DNA of 64,000 bases from Flavobacterium cyclinae (GCF_021172145.1 NZ_CP089095.1:186001-250000); one strand, 5' to 3'; shown: positions 25,650-35,210, counted from the stretch's first letter. Numbers and translations are program-made. Notes: generated by a model from the letters alone, not told the origin.

Positions 25650-27110
25650 TTGAGTCTCTACAAAAGTCTTTTTAAACAAACAGCAATCTATGGCATCGCA
25701 ACAGTCTTGCCAAGGATTATGAGTTTTATTCTAAATCCAATTTTTGTTTATTATCTATCGGATAAAGAAAAAATGGGAGAAGTTTCCGTTATTTTTTCCT
25801 ATTTGGTGTTCTTCAATGTTATTTTATCGTACGGAATGGAGACTGCTTTTTTTCGTTTTTACAGCAAAGTAGAAGACAAAAGTAAAGTAATTTCAACATC
25901 AACTATTTCGCTTTTTTGGTCAACATTAGGATTCTTAGCCATTTTTCTTTTATTCCGAAAAAACTTGGCAAATTGGTCAAATATCAATGTGGAATATATC
26001 GTTTTTGCAATTTGGATTTTAACATTGGATGCTTTAGCCATAATTCCGTTTTCTAAAATAAGAGCGGAAGGACGTCCCATAAAATATGCAATAATAAAAA
26101 TAACCAATGTGTTAATTTATCTATTATTGAATATTTTCTTTTTAGTCTATTTACCTGATTTAGCCAATGAATCATCAAATCCGTTATTACAAACTATCTA
26201 TCATAATGACTTTCAAATAGGTTATATTTTCGTTTCAAATTTAATTGCTAGTTTGGTAACACTTCTTTTTGTTTTACCCGATTATTTCAAAATTAAATGG
26301 CAATTTGATGCGGATTTATGGAAAAAAATGATGCATTATGGATTGCCTATTTTAATAGCCGGAATTGCCTTTGCTATCAACGAACATTTCGATAAAATCT
26401 TATTAGATTGGATGCAAGTCGATATGGCAGATATTGGAGCCTATTCCGCTTGTTATAAAATCGGGATGTTTATGGTGTTATTTCGTACGGCTTACACTCT
26501 TGGAATTGAACCTTTTTTCTTTAGTCATGCTAAAGATGAAAACGCTCCTCAAACCTATGCCATGATAACTAAATATTTTGTTATTTTCGGTTCGTTTATT
26601 TGCTTAGGCGTTATTGTTTTTGCTGATATTTTGAAATTAATTTTAGTACCAAACCCCATATACTGGAATGCTATGGAAGTTGTGCCATTAATTGTATTGG
26701 CTAATTTCTTTTTAGGGATTTACACCAATTTATCCGTTTGGTACAAATTGATTGACAAAACTAAAATTGGTGCCTATATTTCAATTGTTGGTGCCATAGT
26801 AACATTAGCTTTCAACTTGATTTTAATCCCAATGATAAGCTATATGGGGTCAGCAATTGCCACAATTTTTGCATACGGAGCAATGATGTTGATTTCGTAT
26901 TATATGGGACAAAAGAAATATCCAATTCCTTACGATAAAAAATCAATATTTACCTATTTAAGTTTAGCAATTGTACTTTCTGGAATTTCGTTTTATGTGA
27001 AAATTTTACGTGAAACCTATGTGTTTGGAATTGTAGCTATCTTGTTTTTTGCTTACTTTGTATACCGAAACGAAAAAGAAACCATTTTAACAATTATCAG
27101 AAGAAAATAA
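25650..27110 (+). CDS. polysaccharide flippase (Wzx / MATE-like, MOP superfamily)
   Basis: 486 residues from a TTG start (25650), with no ATG in a fitting place; the protein begins SLYKSLFKQTAIYGIATVLP, standard for bacteroidete oligosaccharide flippases. Twelve to fourteen hydrophobic helices cover the chain, and the central loop DADLWKKMMHYGLPILIAGI is typical of the family midpoint. Such proteins move lipid-linked sugars across the inner membrane. No glycosyltransferase lies nearby, but a sugar nucleotidyltransferase follows two genes later, so this block may serve a surface glycan. Confidence 0.88.
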   Translation: MSLYKSLFKQTAIYGIATVLPRIMSFILNPIFVYYLSDKEKMGEVSVIFSYLVFFNVILSYGMETAFFRFYSKVEDKSKVISTSTISLFWSTLGFLAIFLLFRKNLANWSNINVEYIVFAIWILTLDALAIIPFSKIRAEGRPIKYAIIKITNVLIYLLLNIFFLVYLPDLANESSNPLLQTIYHNDFQIGYIFVSNLIASLVTLLFVLPDYFKIKWQFDADLWKKMMHYGLPILIAGIAFAINEHFDKILLDWMQVDMADIGAYSACYKIGMFMVLFRTAYTLGIEPFFFSHAKDENAPQTYAMITKYFVIFGSFICLGVIVFADILKLILVPNPIYWNAMEVVPLIVLANFFLGIYTNLSVWYKLIDKTKIGAYISIVGAIVTLAFNLILIPMISYMGSAIATIFAYGAMMLISYYMGQKKYPIPYDKKSIFTYLSLAIVLSGISFYVKILRETYVFGIVAILFFAYFVYRNEKETILTIIRRK

Positions 27111-27182
27111 TAACTTTGGATTGTAGATTAAGTAAGGATTTTCCCATTTCTAAAATCTGTGTTCCAAAAAATAGAATTAAAA

Positions 27183-27617
27183 ATGCAAATCAAAATCATC
27201 AATAAATCCAATCACGAGTTGCCAAATTATGAAACTATTGCTTCGGCAGGAATGGATTTACGTGCGAATATTTCAGACCCCATCACTTTAAAATCACTAG
27301 AAAGAACCATAGTAAAAACCGGACTTTTCATAGAATTACCCATCGGTTACGAAGCGCAAGTACGTCCAAGAAGCGGTTTAGCAGCAAAAAAAGGAATCAC
27401 CGTGTTAAACTCGCCAGGAACAGTAGATGCAGATTATCGTGGAGAGATCGGTGTGATTTTAGTAAATTTATCCAATGAAGATTTTGTCATCGAAAACGGA
27501 GAAAGAATCGCCCAATTAATCATCGCTAAACACGAAAGAGCAGAATGGGTTGAAGTAACAGAATTATCTGAAACTTCAAGAGGAGAAGGTGGTTTTGGCA
27601 GCACAGGAGTGAAGTAA
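27183..27617 (+). CDS. dut: dUTP diphosphatase
   Basis: 144 residues from the ATG at 27183; an upstream GTG at 27159 would add eight residues without family support. All five motifs of trimeric dUTPase are present: SAGMDLRA (1), RPRSGLA (2), [13 protein letters not shown] (3), RIAQLI (4) and the P-loop-like [10 protein letters not shown] (5). It hydrolyses dUTP to dUMP, keeping uracil out of DNA and feeding thymidylate synthesis. It sits between the flippase and the nucleotidyltransferase, a neighbourhood recurrent in Flavobacteria. Confidence 0.97.
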   Translation: MQIKIINKSNHELPNYETIASAGMDLRANISDPITLKSLERTIVKTGLFIELPIGYEAQVRPRSGLAAKKGITVLNSPGTVDADYRGEIGVILVNLSNEDFVIENGERIAQLIIAKHERAEWVEVTELSETSRGEGGFGSTGVK

Positions 27618-27723
27618 AGTCTTCAGTGTTCAGTCGCAGTCTTCAGTATAAAGTGTTCCGAATAAAATAAAAATAAATCTAAGCGAACTTTGCGAAAAAC
27701 CTTTGCGAGCTTTGCGTTTAAAA
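27618..27723. repeat. two intergenic repeat families in one gap (CAGT words, then TTTGCG words)
   Basis: 27620-27652 holds CAGTGTTCAGTC and related CAGT words without a facing inverted copy. 27681-27723 is built of ACTTTGCG, CCTTTGCG and GCTTTGCG. Both stretches are non-coding; the second would add a false N-terminus to the next gene if translated. Confidence 0.6.
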
Positions 27724-27731
27724 TAAAAAAC

Positions 27732-28742
27732 ATGAAAATAATTGTACCTATGGCAGGTCGTGGTTCACGCCTTCGCCCACATACTTTAACAGTTCCAAAA
27801 CCATTAATTCCAGTAGCGGGAAAACCAATCGTTCATAGATTAGTAGAAGATATTGCTGGCGTTTTAAATCAGAAAATAGACGAAGTAGCGTTTATTATAC
27901 ATGAGAGTTTTGGAAAACAAGTAGAAGCAGATTTAATTGCGATTGCCCAAAAATTAGGAGCAAAAGGAACTATCTATTATCAAAATGAAGCTTTAGGAAC
28001 AGGTCATGCCATTATGTGCGCAAAGGATTCTTTAAGTGGACCAGCAGTTATTGCTTATGCTGATACGTTAATTCGAGCCGATTTTGATTTGGACACTACT
28101 GCTGATAGCGTTATTTGGGTAAAACAAGTGGATCAGCCAGAAGCTTTCGGTGTGGTAAACTTAAATGCTAATGGAGAAATCATCGAATTGGTAGAAAAAC
28201 CAAAAGAATTCGTATCGGATTTAGCGGTTATAGGAATTTACTATTTCAAAGACATTGCGGTGTTGAAAAACGAATTGCAATCGGTGTTAGATAACAACAT
28301 TATTCATGGTGGTGAATACCAAATCAACGATGGTATCAAACAAATGATGGCAAAAGGCATGAAATTTGTACCAGGTCAAGTAGACGAATGGATGGATTGT
28401 GGAAATAAAAACGTTACGGTTGAAACCAACACCAGAATGTTAGGCTTTTTACATAACGATGGTGAAAATTTAGTAGCATCAGATGTAAAATTGGAAAATG
28501 CAACGATTATTCCGCCTTGTTCTATTGCAGAAGATGTGGTGTTGATTAATGCAACAGTAGGTCCAAATGTATCTTTAGGAAAAGGGTGTCACGTTATCAA
28601 TTCAACCATTAAAAATAGTTTGATTCAAACACATGCTCATATCAAAAATGCCAATTTAGATAATGCAATGATAGGAAATCACGCTAGTTTTGATGGCAAT
28701 TTTACAAGTATTAGTATCGGAGATTATTCGGTTTTAGAATAG
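27732..28742 (+). CDS. sugar nucleotidyltransferase with C-terminal hexapeptide repeat
   Basis: 336 residues from the ATG at 27732; the frame is open further upstream but only through repeat sequence. The N-terminal nucleotidyltransferase domain shows MAGRGSRLRPHTLTVPKPLI (near 6-25), the GTGHAIMCA loop and YADTLIRADFD. After about residue 245 comes a left-handed beta-helix with hexapeptide spacing (TIIPPCSIAEDVVL, TVGPNVSLGKGC). It activates a sugar-1-phosphate with an NTP; glucose-1-phosphate thymidylyl- or mannose-1-phosphate guanylyl-like are both possible. The next gene begins at the base after its stop. Confidence 0.9.
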   Translation: MKIIVPMAGRGSRLRPHTLTVPKPLIPVAGKPIVHRLVEDIAGVLNQKIDEVAFIIHESFGKQVEADLIAIAQKLGAKGTIYYQNEALGTGHAIMCAKDSLSGPAVIAYADTLIRADFDLDTTADSVIWVKQVDQPEAFGVVNLNANGEIIELVEKPKEFVSDLAVIGIYYFKDIAVLKNELQSVLDNNIIHGGEYQINDGIKQMMAKGMKFVPGQVDEWMDCGNKNVTVETNTRMLGFLHNDGENLVASDVKLENATIIPPCSIAEDVVLINATVGPNVSLGKGCHVINSTIKNSLIQTHAHIKNANLDNAMIGNHASFDGNFTSISIGDYSVLE

Positions 28743-30110
28743 ATGATAAAGAAAGAACACATAGCTTTATTCACATTCCTGCTTTTTAGTTTTGGGAATC
28801 ACTTGTTGGCGCAAGAAAATCCCGATGCGATTGCTTTGGTGGATGACCAATTGGAAAATAATTTTTACGAAGCCATGAAACAACGTGGTATCGAAAATTA
28901 CGATAAAGCGATTGTGGCGATTCAAAAATGTATTGAAAAAGACCCAAAAAATGCGGCATTTCAATATGAATTAGGCAAAAATTATTTGAGCCAAAAAAAT
29001 TATGTTGAGGCGGAAAATGCTTTCAAAAAAGCGGTTGAGTTAGATAACAAACAACGATGGTATTGGAACGGATTGTATGATGTATATTATCAAACCCGAG
29101 ATTTTCAAAAATCAATTCCCATTGTAGAAAAGTTAATTGAGTTTGATGCTAATTTGAAAGAAGATTTGGTTTCACTTTACATGAATACCAATCAGCACGC
29201 AAAAGCACTTGAATTATTGACAGAAATGGAAGCTTCATCAAAATTAACCAGTAGAATGGAGTTTTATAAGTTAAAAATTCAAGAAGCCAATGGATTTGCA
29301 AAACCTCAAAAAGAACAACTAGAAGAAGCAATTAAAAAGCATCCAAAAGTTGAACAAAATTACATTGATTTAATTGTTTTATACACGAGCTTTAATCAAG
29401 AAGATAAAGCGTTTGAAGTAGCCAAACAATTGGAAAAAGAAATCCCTAATTCCGATTGGGCGCATGTTAGTTTGGTGAAGTTTCACTTGAATAATAATGA
29501 TGGTGAAAATGCATCAAAATCCATGTTCAAAGTAATAGAAAATGATCAGGTAGATTTAAAAATAAAGCATCGTGTTTTTAATGAATTCCTGATTTTTGCA
29601 GTAAAAAACCCAACCTATTTAAAAAACATCGATAAAGCCATTCCGTATTTTGATGATGATAGAGAAATTAATGTAGCAAAAGAAGTGGCAAAATTTTTCT
29701 GGAAAAAGAACGATTTGGAAAAAACAGCGTATTATTTTGAAAAAGGTCTAAAGAAGAATCCTGATGATGTAGAAGCAATGGAATTGTACTTAGAAGTGTT
29801 AATTCAAAAGCAAGATTTTCAATTGCTTACTCAAAAGGCAGAAGATTTCTTAGAATCATTTCCTACGCAAGTTGGCTTTTATTTTTATGCAGGTTTAGGA
29901 TACAACCAACTTAAAGAATACAAGAAAGCAAAAACCATTTTAGAAAATGGCTTAGATTTTGTTGTTGAATTTAGCCCATCTGAATCTGGAATTTACACCA
30001 ATCGATTCAATGCCAATTTTTACAAGCAGTTAATCATTTGTTATGAAAATTTAAATGATACTGCAAAAGTGCAATTGTACACCAACAAATTAAAGCAATT
30101 ACAAAACTAA
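28743..30110 (+). CDS. secreted tetratricopeptide repeat protein
   Basis: 455 residues with a signal peptide (HIALFTFLLFSFGNHLLAQ). TPR helices run through most of the chain, clearest at IENYDKAIVAIQKCIEKDPK, AAFQYELGKNYLSQKNYVEA, and DLEKTAYYFEKGLKKNPDDV. TPR proteins scaffold complexes; which is not visible. It directly abuts the nucleotidyltransferase (ATG at the base after TAG) and the DUF4292 lipoprotein (ATG at the base after TAA), a tightly packed set that ends with an EnvC-like M23 protein. This order suggests envelope biogenesis. Confidence 0.88.
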   Translation: MIKKEHIALFTFLLFSFGNHLLAQENPDAIALVDDQLENNFYEAMKQRGIENYDKAIVAIQKCIEKDPKNAAFQYELGKNYLSQKNYVEAENAFKKAVELDNKQRWYWNGLYDVYYQTRDFQKSIPIVEKLIEFDANLKEDLVSLYMNTNQHAKALELLTEMEASSKLTSRMEFYKLKIQEANGFAKPQKEQLEEAIKKHPKVEQNYIDLIVLYTSFNQEDKAFEVAKQLEKEIPNSDWAHVSLVKFHLNNNDGENASKSMFKVIENDQVDLKIKHRVFNEFLIFAVKNPTYLKNIDKAIPYFDDDREINVAKEVAKFFWKKNDLEKTAYYFEKGLKKNPDDVEAMELYLEVLIQKQDFQLLTQKAEDFLESFPTQVGFYFYAGLGYNQLKEYKKAKTILENGLDFVVEFSPSESGIYTNRFNANFYKQLIICYENLNDTAKVQLYTNKLKQLQN

Positions 30111-30875
30111 ATGAAATCAATCCTATCAGCAATTTTAATCGTTTTTTTAATCGGATGTAAGTCAAAGCAAACGGTTGCTACAGCAGCTGCCAATGAGAAT
30201 ACAGATGTTTCTAAAGTTATCAAAGGACATTATAAAAACGAACACGATTTCTCTACTTTAAACATTAGAGCGAATGCTAAATACGAAGATGAGAAACAAT
30301 CCCATTCTATGAATGCTGATATTCGTATTAAAAAAGATGAAATCATTTGGATCAATATTAAGTTTTTAGGAATTCCTATGGCAAAAGCATTGATAACTCC
30401 TACAAAAGTGAGTTATTACGAAAAGATAAATAACACTTATTTTGAAGGAGATTTTAGTTTATTAAGCAATTGGTTAGGAACTGATTTGGATTTTCAAAAA
30501 GTTCAAAATTTATTCCTTGGAAAAGCTATAGACGATTTAACAAAAGATAAATGGGTTTCTGAAATTGTAGAAAAAATGTTCAAATTGTCGTTACCTAAAA
30601 ATACAGATGTTACCAAAGAATTTTATTTTGAAGGAGCCAATTATTTAATCAAAAAAGAAACCCTATCTCAGGCAAGTCAAAATAGAAATTTAGAAATTCA
30701 GTATCCTTCTTTTAAAGAAGAAAAAGGAATGTTTTTACCTAACGAAATTAATATCAAAGCTGAACAAAAAGATAAAGTAACTATTGATATCGAATATAAG
30801 CACACAACATTTAATGAAAATTTGAGTTATCCATTTTCAATTCCTAGCGGTTATACAGCAGTTGAAATCAATTAA
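30111..30875 (+). CDS. DUF4292 lipoprotein (LolA/LolB-like fold)
   Basis: 254 residues. The signal ends with the lipobox LIGCKS. The mature part carries FSTLNIRANAKYEDEKQSHS and IKKDEIIWINIKFLGIPMAK, the opening of the DUF4292 family, whose beta-sheet resembles lipoprotein carriers. In Bacteroidota it is routinely found before an M23 peptidase, as here. A role in outer-membrane lipoprotein or lipid traffic is plausible but unproven. It follows the TPR gene without any gap. Confidence 0.88.
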   Translation: MKSILSAILIVFLIGCKSKQTVATAAANENTDVSKVIKGHYKNEHDFSTLNIRANAKYEDEKQSHSMNADIRIKKDEIIWINIKFLGIPMAKALITPTKVSYYEKINNTYFEGDFSLLSNWLGTDLDFQKVQNLFLGKAIDDLTKDKWVSEIVEKMFKLSLPKNTDVTKEFYFEGANYLIKKETLSQASQNRNLEIQYPSFKEEKGMFLPNEINIKAEQKDKVTIDIEYKHTTFNENLSYPFSIPSGYTAVEIN

Positions 30876-30923
30876 TGTTTTCATTGAAAGAAATAAATTA
30901 CCTTTGTAAAAATTTAAAATTGC

Positions 30924-32162
30924 ATGAACTATTTTTTTAAAATATTATTTTTCTTTTTTTTAACCTCTTTGTCATTTGCTCAACCTTCTGAACAGCAAAA
31001 ATTAGAGGCGCGAAAAGCCCAAATTTTAAAAGAAATTTCGGAAAATAAAACGCGTTTAGAATCTGAAAAAAAGAAAGAAAAATCGGTTTTAAGACAAATT
31101 GATCAACAAAAAGAATTAATTCAACTAAGACAACAATTGTTGTCTACTACTGCTAAGCAAAGTCGTTTATTGAGTGATGAAATTTATCTAACTCAATTAG
31201 AAATGAACAAGTTGAACAGAGAACTAAAAGTGTTGAAAGAAGACTATCAAAAAATGATAGTAAAATCATATAAAAGCAGAAACGAACAAAGTAGAATCAT
31301 GTTTATTTTGTCTTCTCAAAGTTTTTTACAAGCCTATAAACGAATTCAGTATATGAAACAATATGCAGGATTTAGAAAAATGCAAGGAGAAGAAATCAAA
31401 GAAAAGCAAGAAAAATTAGCCGTTGCAGAAAAGCGTTTGACTGAGAGTAAAAAGGAAAAAGAAATTATTTTAGTTGAAACTGAAAAAGAAAAGCAAGAAT
31501 TAGAAAAAGAAAAGCAAGAACAAGAACGTTTAGTAAAAGCAATTCAAAAAGATAAAAAGAAATTAGCTGCCGAAATTGATAAAAAGCAAAAAGAAGCAAA
31601 AGCTTTAGAAAAGAAAATTAAGCAGATTATTGCTGCCGAAATTGCTGCCGAAAATAAAAGAAATGCAGCCAAAACAGGAAAAACGGCTCCTAAATCTAGT
31701 TCAGCTAGTACAGCCAAATTCATGTTAACTCCTGAAGGGAAGATTGAATCTAACAATTTCAAAGCAAACAAAGGGAAATTGCCTTGGCCTGTAGAAAAAG
31801 GATATATTTTTCAAAAATATGGCGATCAACCGCATCCTATTTATAAAAACCTTACGGTTCATAATAGTAGTATAGAAATATCTACAGAAAAAGGAGCTTC
31901 GGCAAGAGCTGTATTTGCTGGTGAAGTTTTCCAAATCCAAGTGAATGAAAATAATAGAAATTGGAAAGCCGTTTATGTAAGACACGGAGATTTTATTACC
32001 ATTTACATGAATTTATCTTCGGTTAATGTGGTAAAAGGTCAAAAAGTAAGTATCAAACAAAAGCTAGGAACTATTCATACCGATTCTTCTGGAAGTACTA
32101 CTATGAAATTTGCCGTTTTACAAAACACTACTTATTTAAATCCTGAATTGTGGTTGAATTAA
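30924..32162 (+). CDS. EnvC-like murein hydrolase activator (coiled coil plus M23 domain)
   Basis: 412 residues. A signal peptide (FFKILFFFFLTSLSFAQ) is followed by long coiled-coil segments rich in Glu, Lys and Gln (about 20-250) and a C-terminal LytM/M23 domain from about 285 (LPWPVEKGYIFQKYGDQPHP). In this domain the first zinc-ligand His of active peptidases is replaced: the region reads VHNSSIEIS rather than HxGxD, so catalysis is doubtful, as in EnvC. It probably controls amidases that split the septum. A possible promoter box TACCTTTG lies at 30899-30906 and the next gene starts two nt after the stop. Confidence 0.88.
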   Translation: MNYFFKILFFFFLTSLSFAQPSEQQKLEARKAQILKEISENKTRLESEKKKEKSVLRQIDQQKELIQLRQQLLSTTAKQSRLLSDEIYLTQLEMNKLNRELKVLKEDYQKMIVKSYKSRNEQSRIMFILSSQSFLQAYKRIQYMKQYAGFRKMQGEEIKEKQEKLAVAEKRLTESKKEKEIILVETEKEKQELEKEKQEQERLVKAIQKDKKKLAAEIDKKQKEAKALEKKIKQIIAAEIAAENKRNAAKTGKTAPKSSSASTAKFMLTPEGKIESNNFKANKGKLPWPVEKGYIFQKYGDQPHPIYKNLTVHNSSIEISTEKGASARAVFAGEVFQIQVNENNRNWKAVYVRHGDFITIYMNLSSVNVVKGQKVSIKQKLGTIHTDSSGSTTMKFAVLQNTTYLNPELWLN

Positions 32163-32163
32163 A

Positions 32164-33111
32164 ATGAAAGTAAAAGACATCAAAATTCTTCATATCGATA
32201 GCAATCATCCTTTGCTTTGGGATCAATTAGAACAAGCTGGTTTCACTAACGAAGCTGATTTTACGTCTACAAAGCAAGAAGTGGAAAACAAGATTGAAAA
32301 TTACCACGGAATTGTCATTAGAAGCCGTTTTAAAATTGATAAAGTCTTTTTAGATAAAGCCACAAATTTGCAATTCATTGCCCGAGTTGGTGCTGGATTG
32401 GAAAGTATTGATTGTGATTATGCAACTCAAAAGGGGATTCATCTAATCGCTGCTCCAGAAGGAAATGCCAACGCTGTAGGCGAACACGCACTCGGAATGT
32501 TATTATCCCTTTTCAATAATTTAAATAAAGCGAATAACGAAGTTAAATCAGGTCATTGGAAAAGAGAAGCCAATAGAGGACATGAATTAGAAGGTAAAAC
32601 GGTTGGAATTATTGGATATGGCAACATGGGGAAATCATTCGCCAAGAAACTTCGTGGATTTGATGTAACCGTTTTATGTCATGATATTTTACCGAATATG
32701 GGTGATATCAATGCAACGCAAGTTTCATTATCCGAACTTCAAGAAAGAGCCGATGTTTTGAGTTTGCACACACCATGGACACCTGAAACGGATAAAATGA
32801 TTAATTCGGATTTCATTAATCAGTTCAAAAAATCATTTTGGTTGATAAATACGGCTAGAGGAAATTCAGTAGTAACCGCTGATTTGGTTGAAGGGTTGAA
32901 ATCAGGAAAAATAATAGGTGCTGGTTTAGATGTTTTGGAATACGAAAAACTATCTTTTGAAACGTTGTTTGAAGGTGAAAAACCAGCCGCTTTTGAATAT
33001 CTTTTACAAGCTGAAAATGTACTGTTAACACCCCATATAGCGGGCTGGACTTTTGAAAGTCATGAAAAACTTGCCCAAACCATAGTAGATAAAATTAAAA
33101 ACTTGTTTTAA
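32164..33111 (+). CDS. D-2-hydroxyacid dehydrogenase (phosphoglycerate-dehydrogenase-like)
   Basis: 315 residues. The N-terminal flavodoxin-like half is followed by the NAD-binding Rossmann domain with IIGYGNMGKSFAKKL, the catalytic Arg in NTARGNSVV, the Glu in GLDVLEYEK and the His in LTPHIAGWT. The phrase RVGAGLESIDCDYA is typical of SerA relatives. No ACT domain is attached. It oxidises a D-2-hydroxy acid or reduces the keto acid; serine synthesis is one possibility, but serC is not near. It starts two nt after the M23-protein stop. Confidence 0.9.
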   Translation: MKVKDIKILHIDSNHPLLWDQLEQAGFTNEADFTSTKQEVENKIENYHGIVIRSRFKIDKVFLDKATNLQFIARVGAGLESIDCDYATQKGIHLIAAPEGNANAVGEHALGMLLSLFNNLNKANNEVKSGHWKREANRGHELEGKTVGIIGYGNMGKSFAKKLRGFDVTVLCHDILPNMGDINATQVSLSELQERADVLSLHTPWTPETDKMINSDFINQFKKSFWLINTARGNSVVTADLVEGLKSGKIIGAGLDVLEYEKLSFETLFEGEKPAAFEYLLQAENVLLTPHIAGWTFESHEKLAQTIVDKIKNLF

Positions 33112-33231
33112 CCCTATTGTAACTTTTTAACAAGTGTTCGACTAATAAGGAAAATATTTTTATATTAGCACTTTATGGCGAATTCCGAAAAGCCTTACGA
33201 GTAGGAGACAACTAAAACAATCAATTTTACA

Positions 33232-33573
33232 ATGGAAGCACAAAAAGTAGACATGTTCATGATGTCAAATGCAAAATTTTTCGAAGGTCATCAGTTAAAT
33301 GCCATCAGAGAACGTTTATTACAAATGGATGATAATAAATGGCCAATGGTTCAAACCTTACAATTTAAAGATCCAACAACTGCTTTATTAATTTCTATTT
33401 TTGCAGGTGCTTACGGAATTGACCGTTTCTATATCGGTGATACAGGTATGGGAGTTGGAAAACTACTTACTTGTGGTGGTTTAGGAGTTTGGGCTATCGT
33501 AGATTGGTTCTTAATTCAAGGTGCTACCAAAGAGAAAAACATGGAATTATTCAACAGAACTTTCATGTTCTAA
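33232..33573 (+). CDS. TM2-domain protein
   Basis: 113 residues. The C-terminal TM2 domain has a first helix (ALLISIFAGAYGIDRFYIGD) and a second (LLTCGGLGVWAIVDWFLI), separated by the short turn typical of the family. The first 50 residues are soluble (FFEGHQLNAIRERLLQMDD). Role unknown. A DUF2752 gene follows two nt after its stop and a DUF4870-like gene after that, so it heads a cluster of small membrane proteins. The upstream gap of 120 nt has a TATATTAG box similar to the promoter -7 element. Confidence 0.88.
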   Translation: MEAQKVDMFMMSNAKFFEGHQLNAIRERLLQMDDNKWPMVQTLQFKDPTTALLISIFAGAYGIDRFYIGDTGMGVGKLLTCGGLGVWAIVDWFLIQGATKEKNMELFNRTFMF

Positions 33574-33575
33574 TA

Positions 33576-33989
33576 ATGAATAAAAACAAGCTATATCTTT
33601 TTATTTTATTCGCTTGTTTTGTAGGGTATAGTTGGTTGCTTTTTTCGTTGCAACACGAACACGAAATTCAAAGTCAAGAATTCACCGTTTGTTTGTTTAA
33701 AAAAGTAACCACTGTTCCTTGTCCTTCTTGCGGAACCACACGTTCTGTTATGCAACTTTTGCGCGGAAATAGTATCTCAGCAATTTTAATTAATCCTTTT
33801 GGTATTATTGTTGGACTAATAATGGTGATAGCTCCACTTTGGATAAGTTATGATCTTATTCAAAAAAAACAATCTTTTTATACAACCTATTTAAAAATCG
33901 AATCCACTTTAAGAAAACGAAAAGTTGCAATTGTTCTTATTGTTTTGGTACTTGCCAATTGGATTTGGAATATTAAAAAAAATCTATGA
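33576..33989 (+). CDS. DUF2752 membrane protein
   Basis: 137 residues from the ATG at 33576. Three hydrophobic helices (about 5-22, 69-91 and 116-133). The family signature VPCPSCGTTRSVMQLLRGN is intact near 48-66, with two Cys that could bind metal or form a redox pair. DUF2752 proteins are often next to TM2 proteins, as here, but their function is unknown. Its TGA overlaps the ATG of the next gene by four bases (ATGA). Confidence 0.87.
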   Translation: MNKNKLYLFILFACFVGYSWLLFSLQHEHEIQSQEFTVCLFKKVTTVPCPSCGTTRSVMQLLRGNSISAILINPFGIIVGLIMVIAPLWISYDLIQKKQSFYTTYLKIESTLRKRKVAIVLIVLVLANWIWNIKKNL

Positions 33990-34432
33990 TCACAACAACA
34001 AAATTTAATTATCAACCTCACGATTCAGAACTGGAACGTGCATCGAATAGCTATTTGATGTCGTTAGTTGCTGTAATTGGTGGTTTGCCTTTGCCCATCT
34101 TAAACTTAATGGCAAGTGTGTTCTTTTATTTAGGAAACAGAAAAAGTACCGCTTTTGTAAAATGGCATTGTACTCAAGCTTTGGTTTCTCAGTTAGGATT
34201 GTTTTTCTTTAACAGCGCTGGTTTTTGGTGGACAGTTTCTATTTTGTTCTATGATGAAACGGCTACTAATTATTATTTTGCTTATATTTTAACTTTAATT
34301 GTTTTTAACTTAATTGAGTTTTTTTCAACCTTAATTATAGCAACTAAAGTTAGAAAAGGACAACACACGGAATTTTTCTTTTTTGGAGATGTTACGAATT
34401 TAATTTGCAGAACAAATGAAGGTATTAAGTAA
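33986..34432 (+). CDS. DUF4870-like membrane protein
   Basis: 148 residues with four hydrophobic helices. The stretch NLMASVFFYLGNRKSTAFVK and WHCTQALVSQLGLFFFNSAG resembles the DUF4870 pattern in which a short charged turn divides helices 1 and 2 (phrase FVKWHCTQAL). It overlaps the DUF2752 gene by four bases and the M48 peptidase gene by 17, so all three are translationally coupled. The role is unknown; because of the linkage it may act with the peptidase in membrane quality control (inference). Confidence 0.75.
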   Translation: MITTTKFNYQPHDSELERASNSYLMSLVAVIGGLPLPILNLMASVFFYLGNRKSTAFVKWHCTQALVSQLGLFFFNSAGFWWTVSILFYDETATNYYFAYILTLIVFNLIEFFSTLIIATKVRKGQHTEFFFFGDVTNLICRTNEGIK

Positions 34433-35210
34433 AGGATTAATTGTAGTAGCACTATTTTTTGGTGTTTGGATGTTGTTATCGCAAATTGATTTTGTGAAAC
34501 ATTTTAAAGTAAAAGAAGCCAAAACAGGAACCGAAAAAACGCTTGGTGATGTTATTTGGGATGAAATTGAAAATACCGAAACCATCATTTTAGATGATTC
34601 GATTGTAAATACATTAGATTCTTTATTATTGCCTATTTGCAAAGAAAACGGTATTGAAAGAGACAGTTTAAAAGTGCATATCATTGATAAAGACGAAGTA
34701 AATGCTTTTGCTATGCCCGATAATCATTTGGTAGTGTATACGGGATTAATTAAAGAATGTAAAAACGAGCAAGCCTTATTAGGTGTTTTAGGTCATGAAA
34801 TTGCACATATTGAAGGCAATCATGTGATGAAAAAATTATCGAAAGAAATTGGACTTTCCGTTTTATTATCGATTACAACAGGTTCAAATGGTACTGTTTT
34901 AAGAGAAATTTTAAAAACGCTTTCTTCATCAGCTTACGATAGGAGTTTAGAAACCGAAGCCGATATGCAAAGTGTAAAATACATGTTAAATGCTAATGTT
35001 GACCCGAGGCCATTTGCTGATTTTCTTTATGAATTATCCTTAGATAATGAAATACACAAATACACGTATTGGGTTTCTACACACCCTGAATCAGAAGCAA
35101 GAGCTAAAACCATTCTGAATTATTTAAAAACTAAAAAAATAAAATCAAAGCCAATTTTAACTAAAGAAGCTTGGGAAGAGTTTAAGGAAAAGGTTGAGGA
35201 TTTTGAGTAA
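34416..35210 (+). CDS. M48 family metallopeptidase
   Basis: 264 residues. One N-terminal helix (KGLIVVALFFGVWMLLSQI) anchors the protein. The zinc motif HEIAHIEGNH is present (near 127-136) after VLG, and the third ligand Glu lies in SLETEADMQSV. Further features are MPDNHLVVYTGLI and THPESEARAKTIL, both typical of HtpX/Oma1/BepA relatives. It degrades or assembles misfolded membrane or envelope proteins. It overlaps the DUF4870-like gene by 17 bases. The next gene encodes a zinc-ribbon protein. Confidence 0.92.
   Translation: MKVLSKGLIVVALFFGVWMLLSQIDFVKHFKVKEAKTGTEKTLGDVIWDEIENTETIILDDSIVNTLDSLLLPICKENGIERDSLKVHIIDKDEVNAFAMPDNHLVVYTGLIKECKNEQALLGVLGHEIAHIEGNHVMKKLSKEIGLSVLLSITTGSNGTVLREILKTLSSSAYDRSLETEADMQSVKYMLNANVDPRPFADFLYELSLDNEIHKYTYWVSTHPESEARAKTILNYLKTKKIKSKPILTKEAWEEFKEKVEDFE

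Noticed and set aside
27690..27731. Extended start of the sugar nucleotidyltransferase
   Set aside because: The added residues are translated from TTTGCG repeat words; the family start MKIIVPMAGRGS is at 27732.
30924..32162. Active M23 endopeptidase
   Set aside because: The HxGxD-type first zinc-ligand motif is absent (VHNSSIEIS in its place), so I treat it as an EnvC-like activator.
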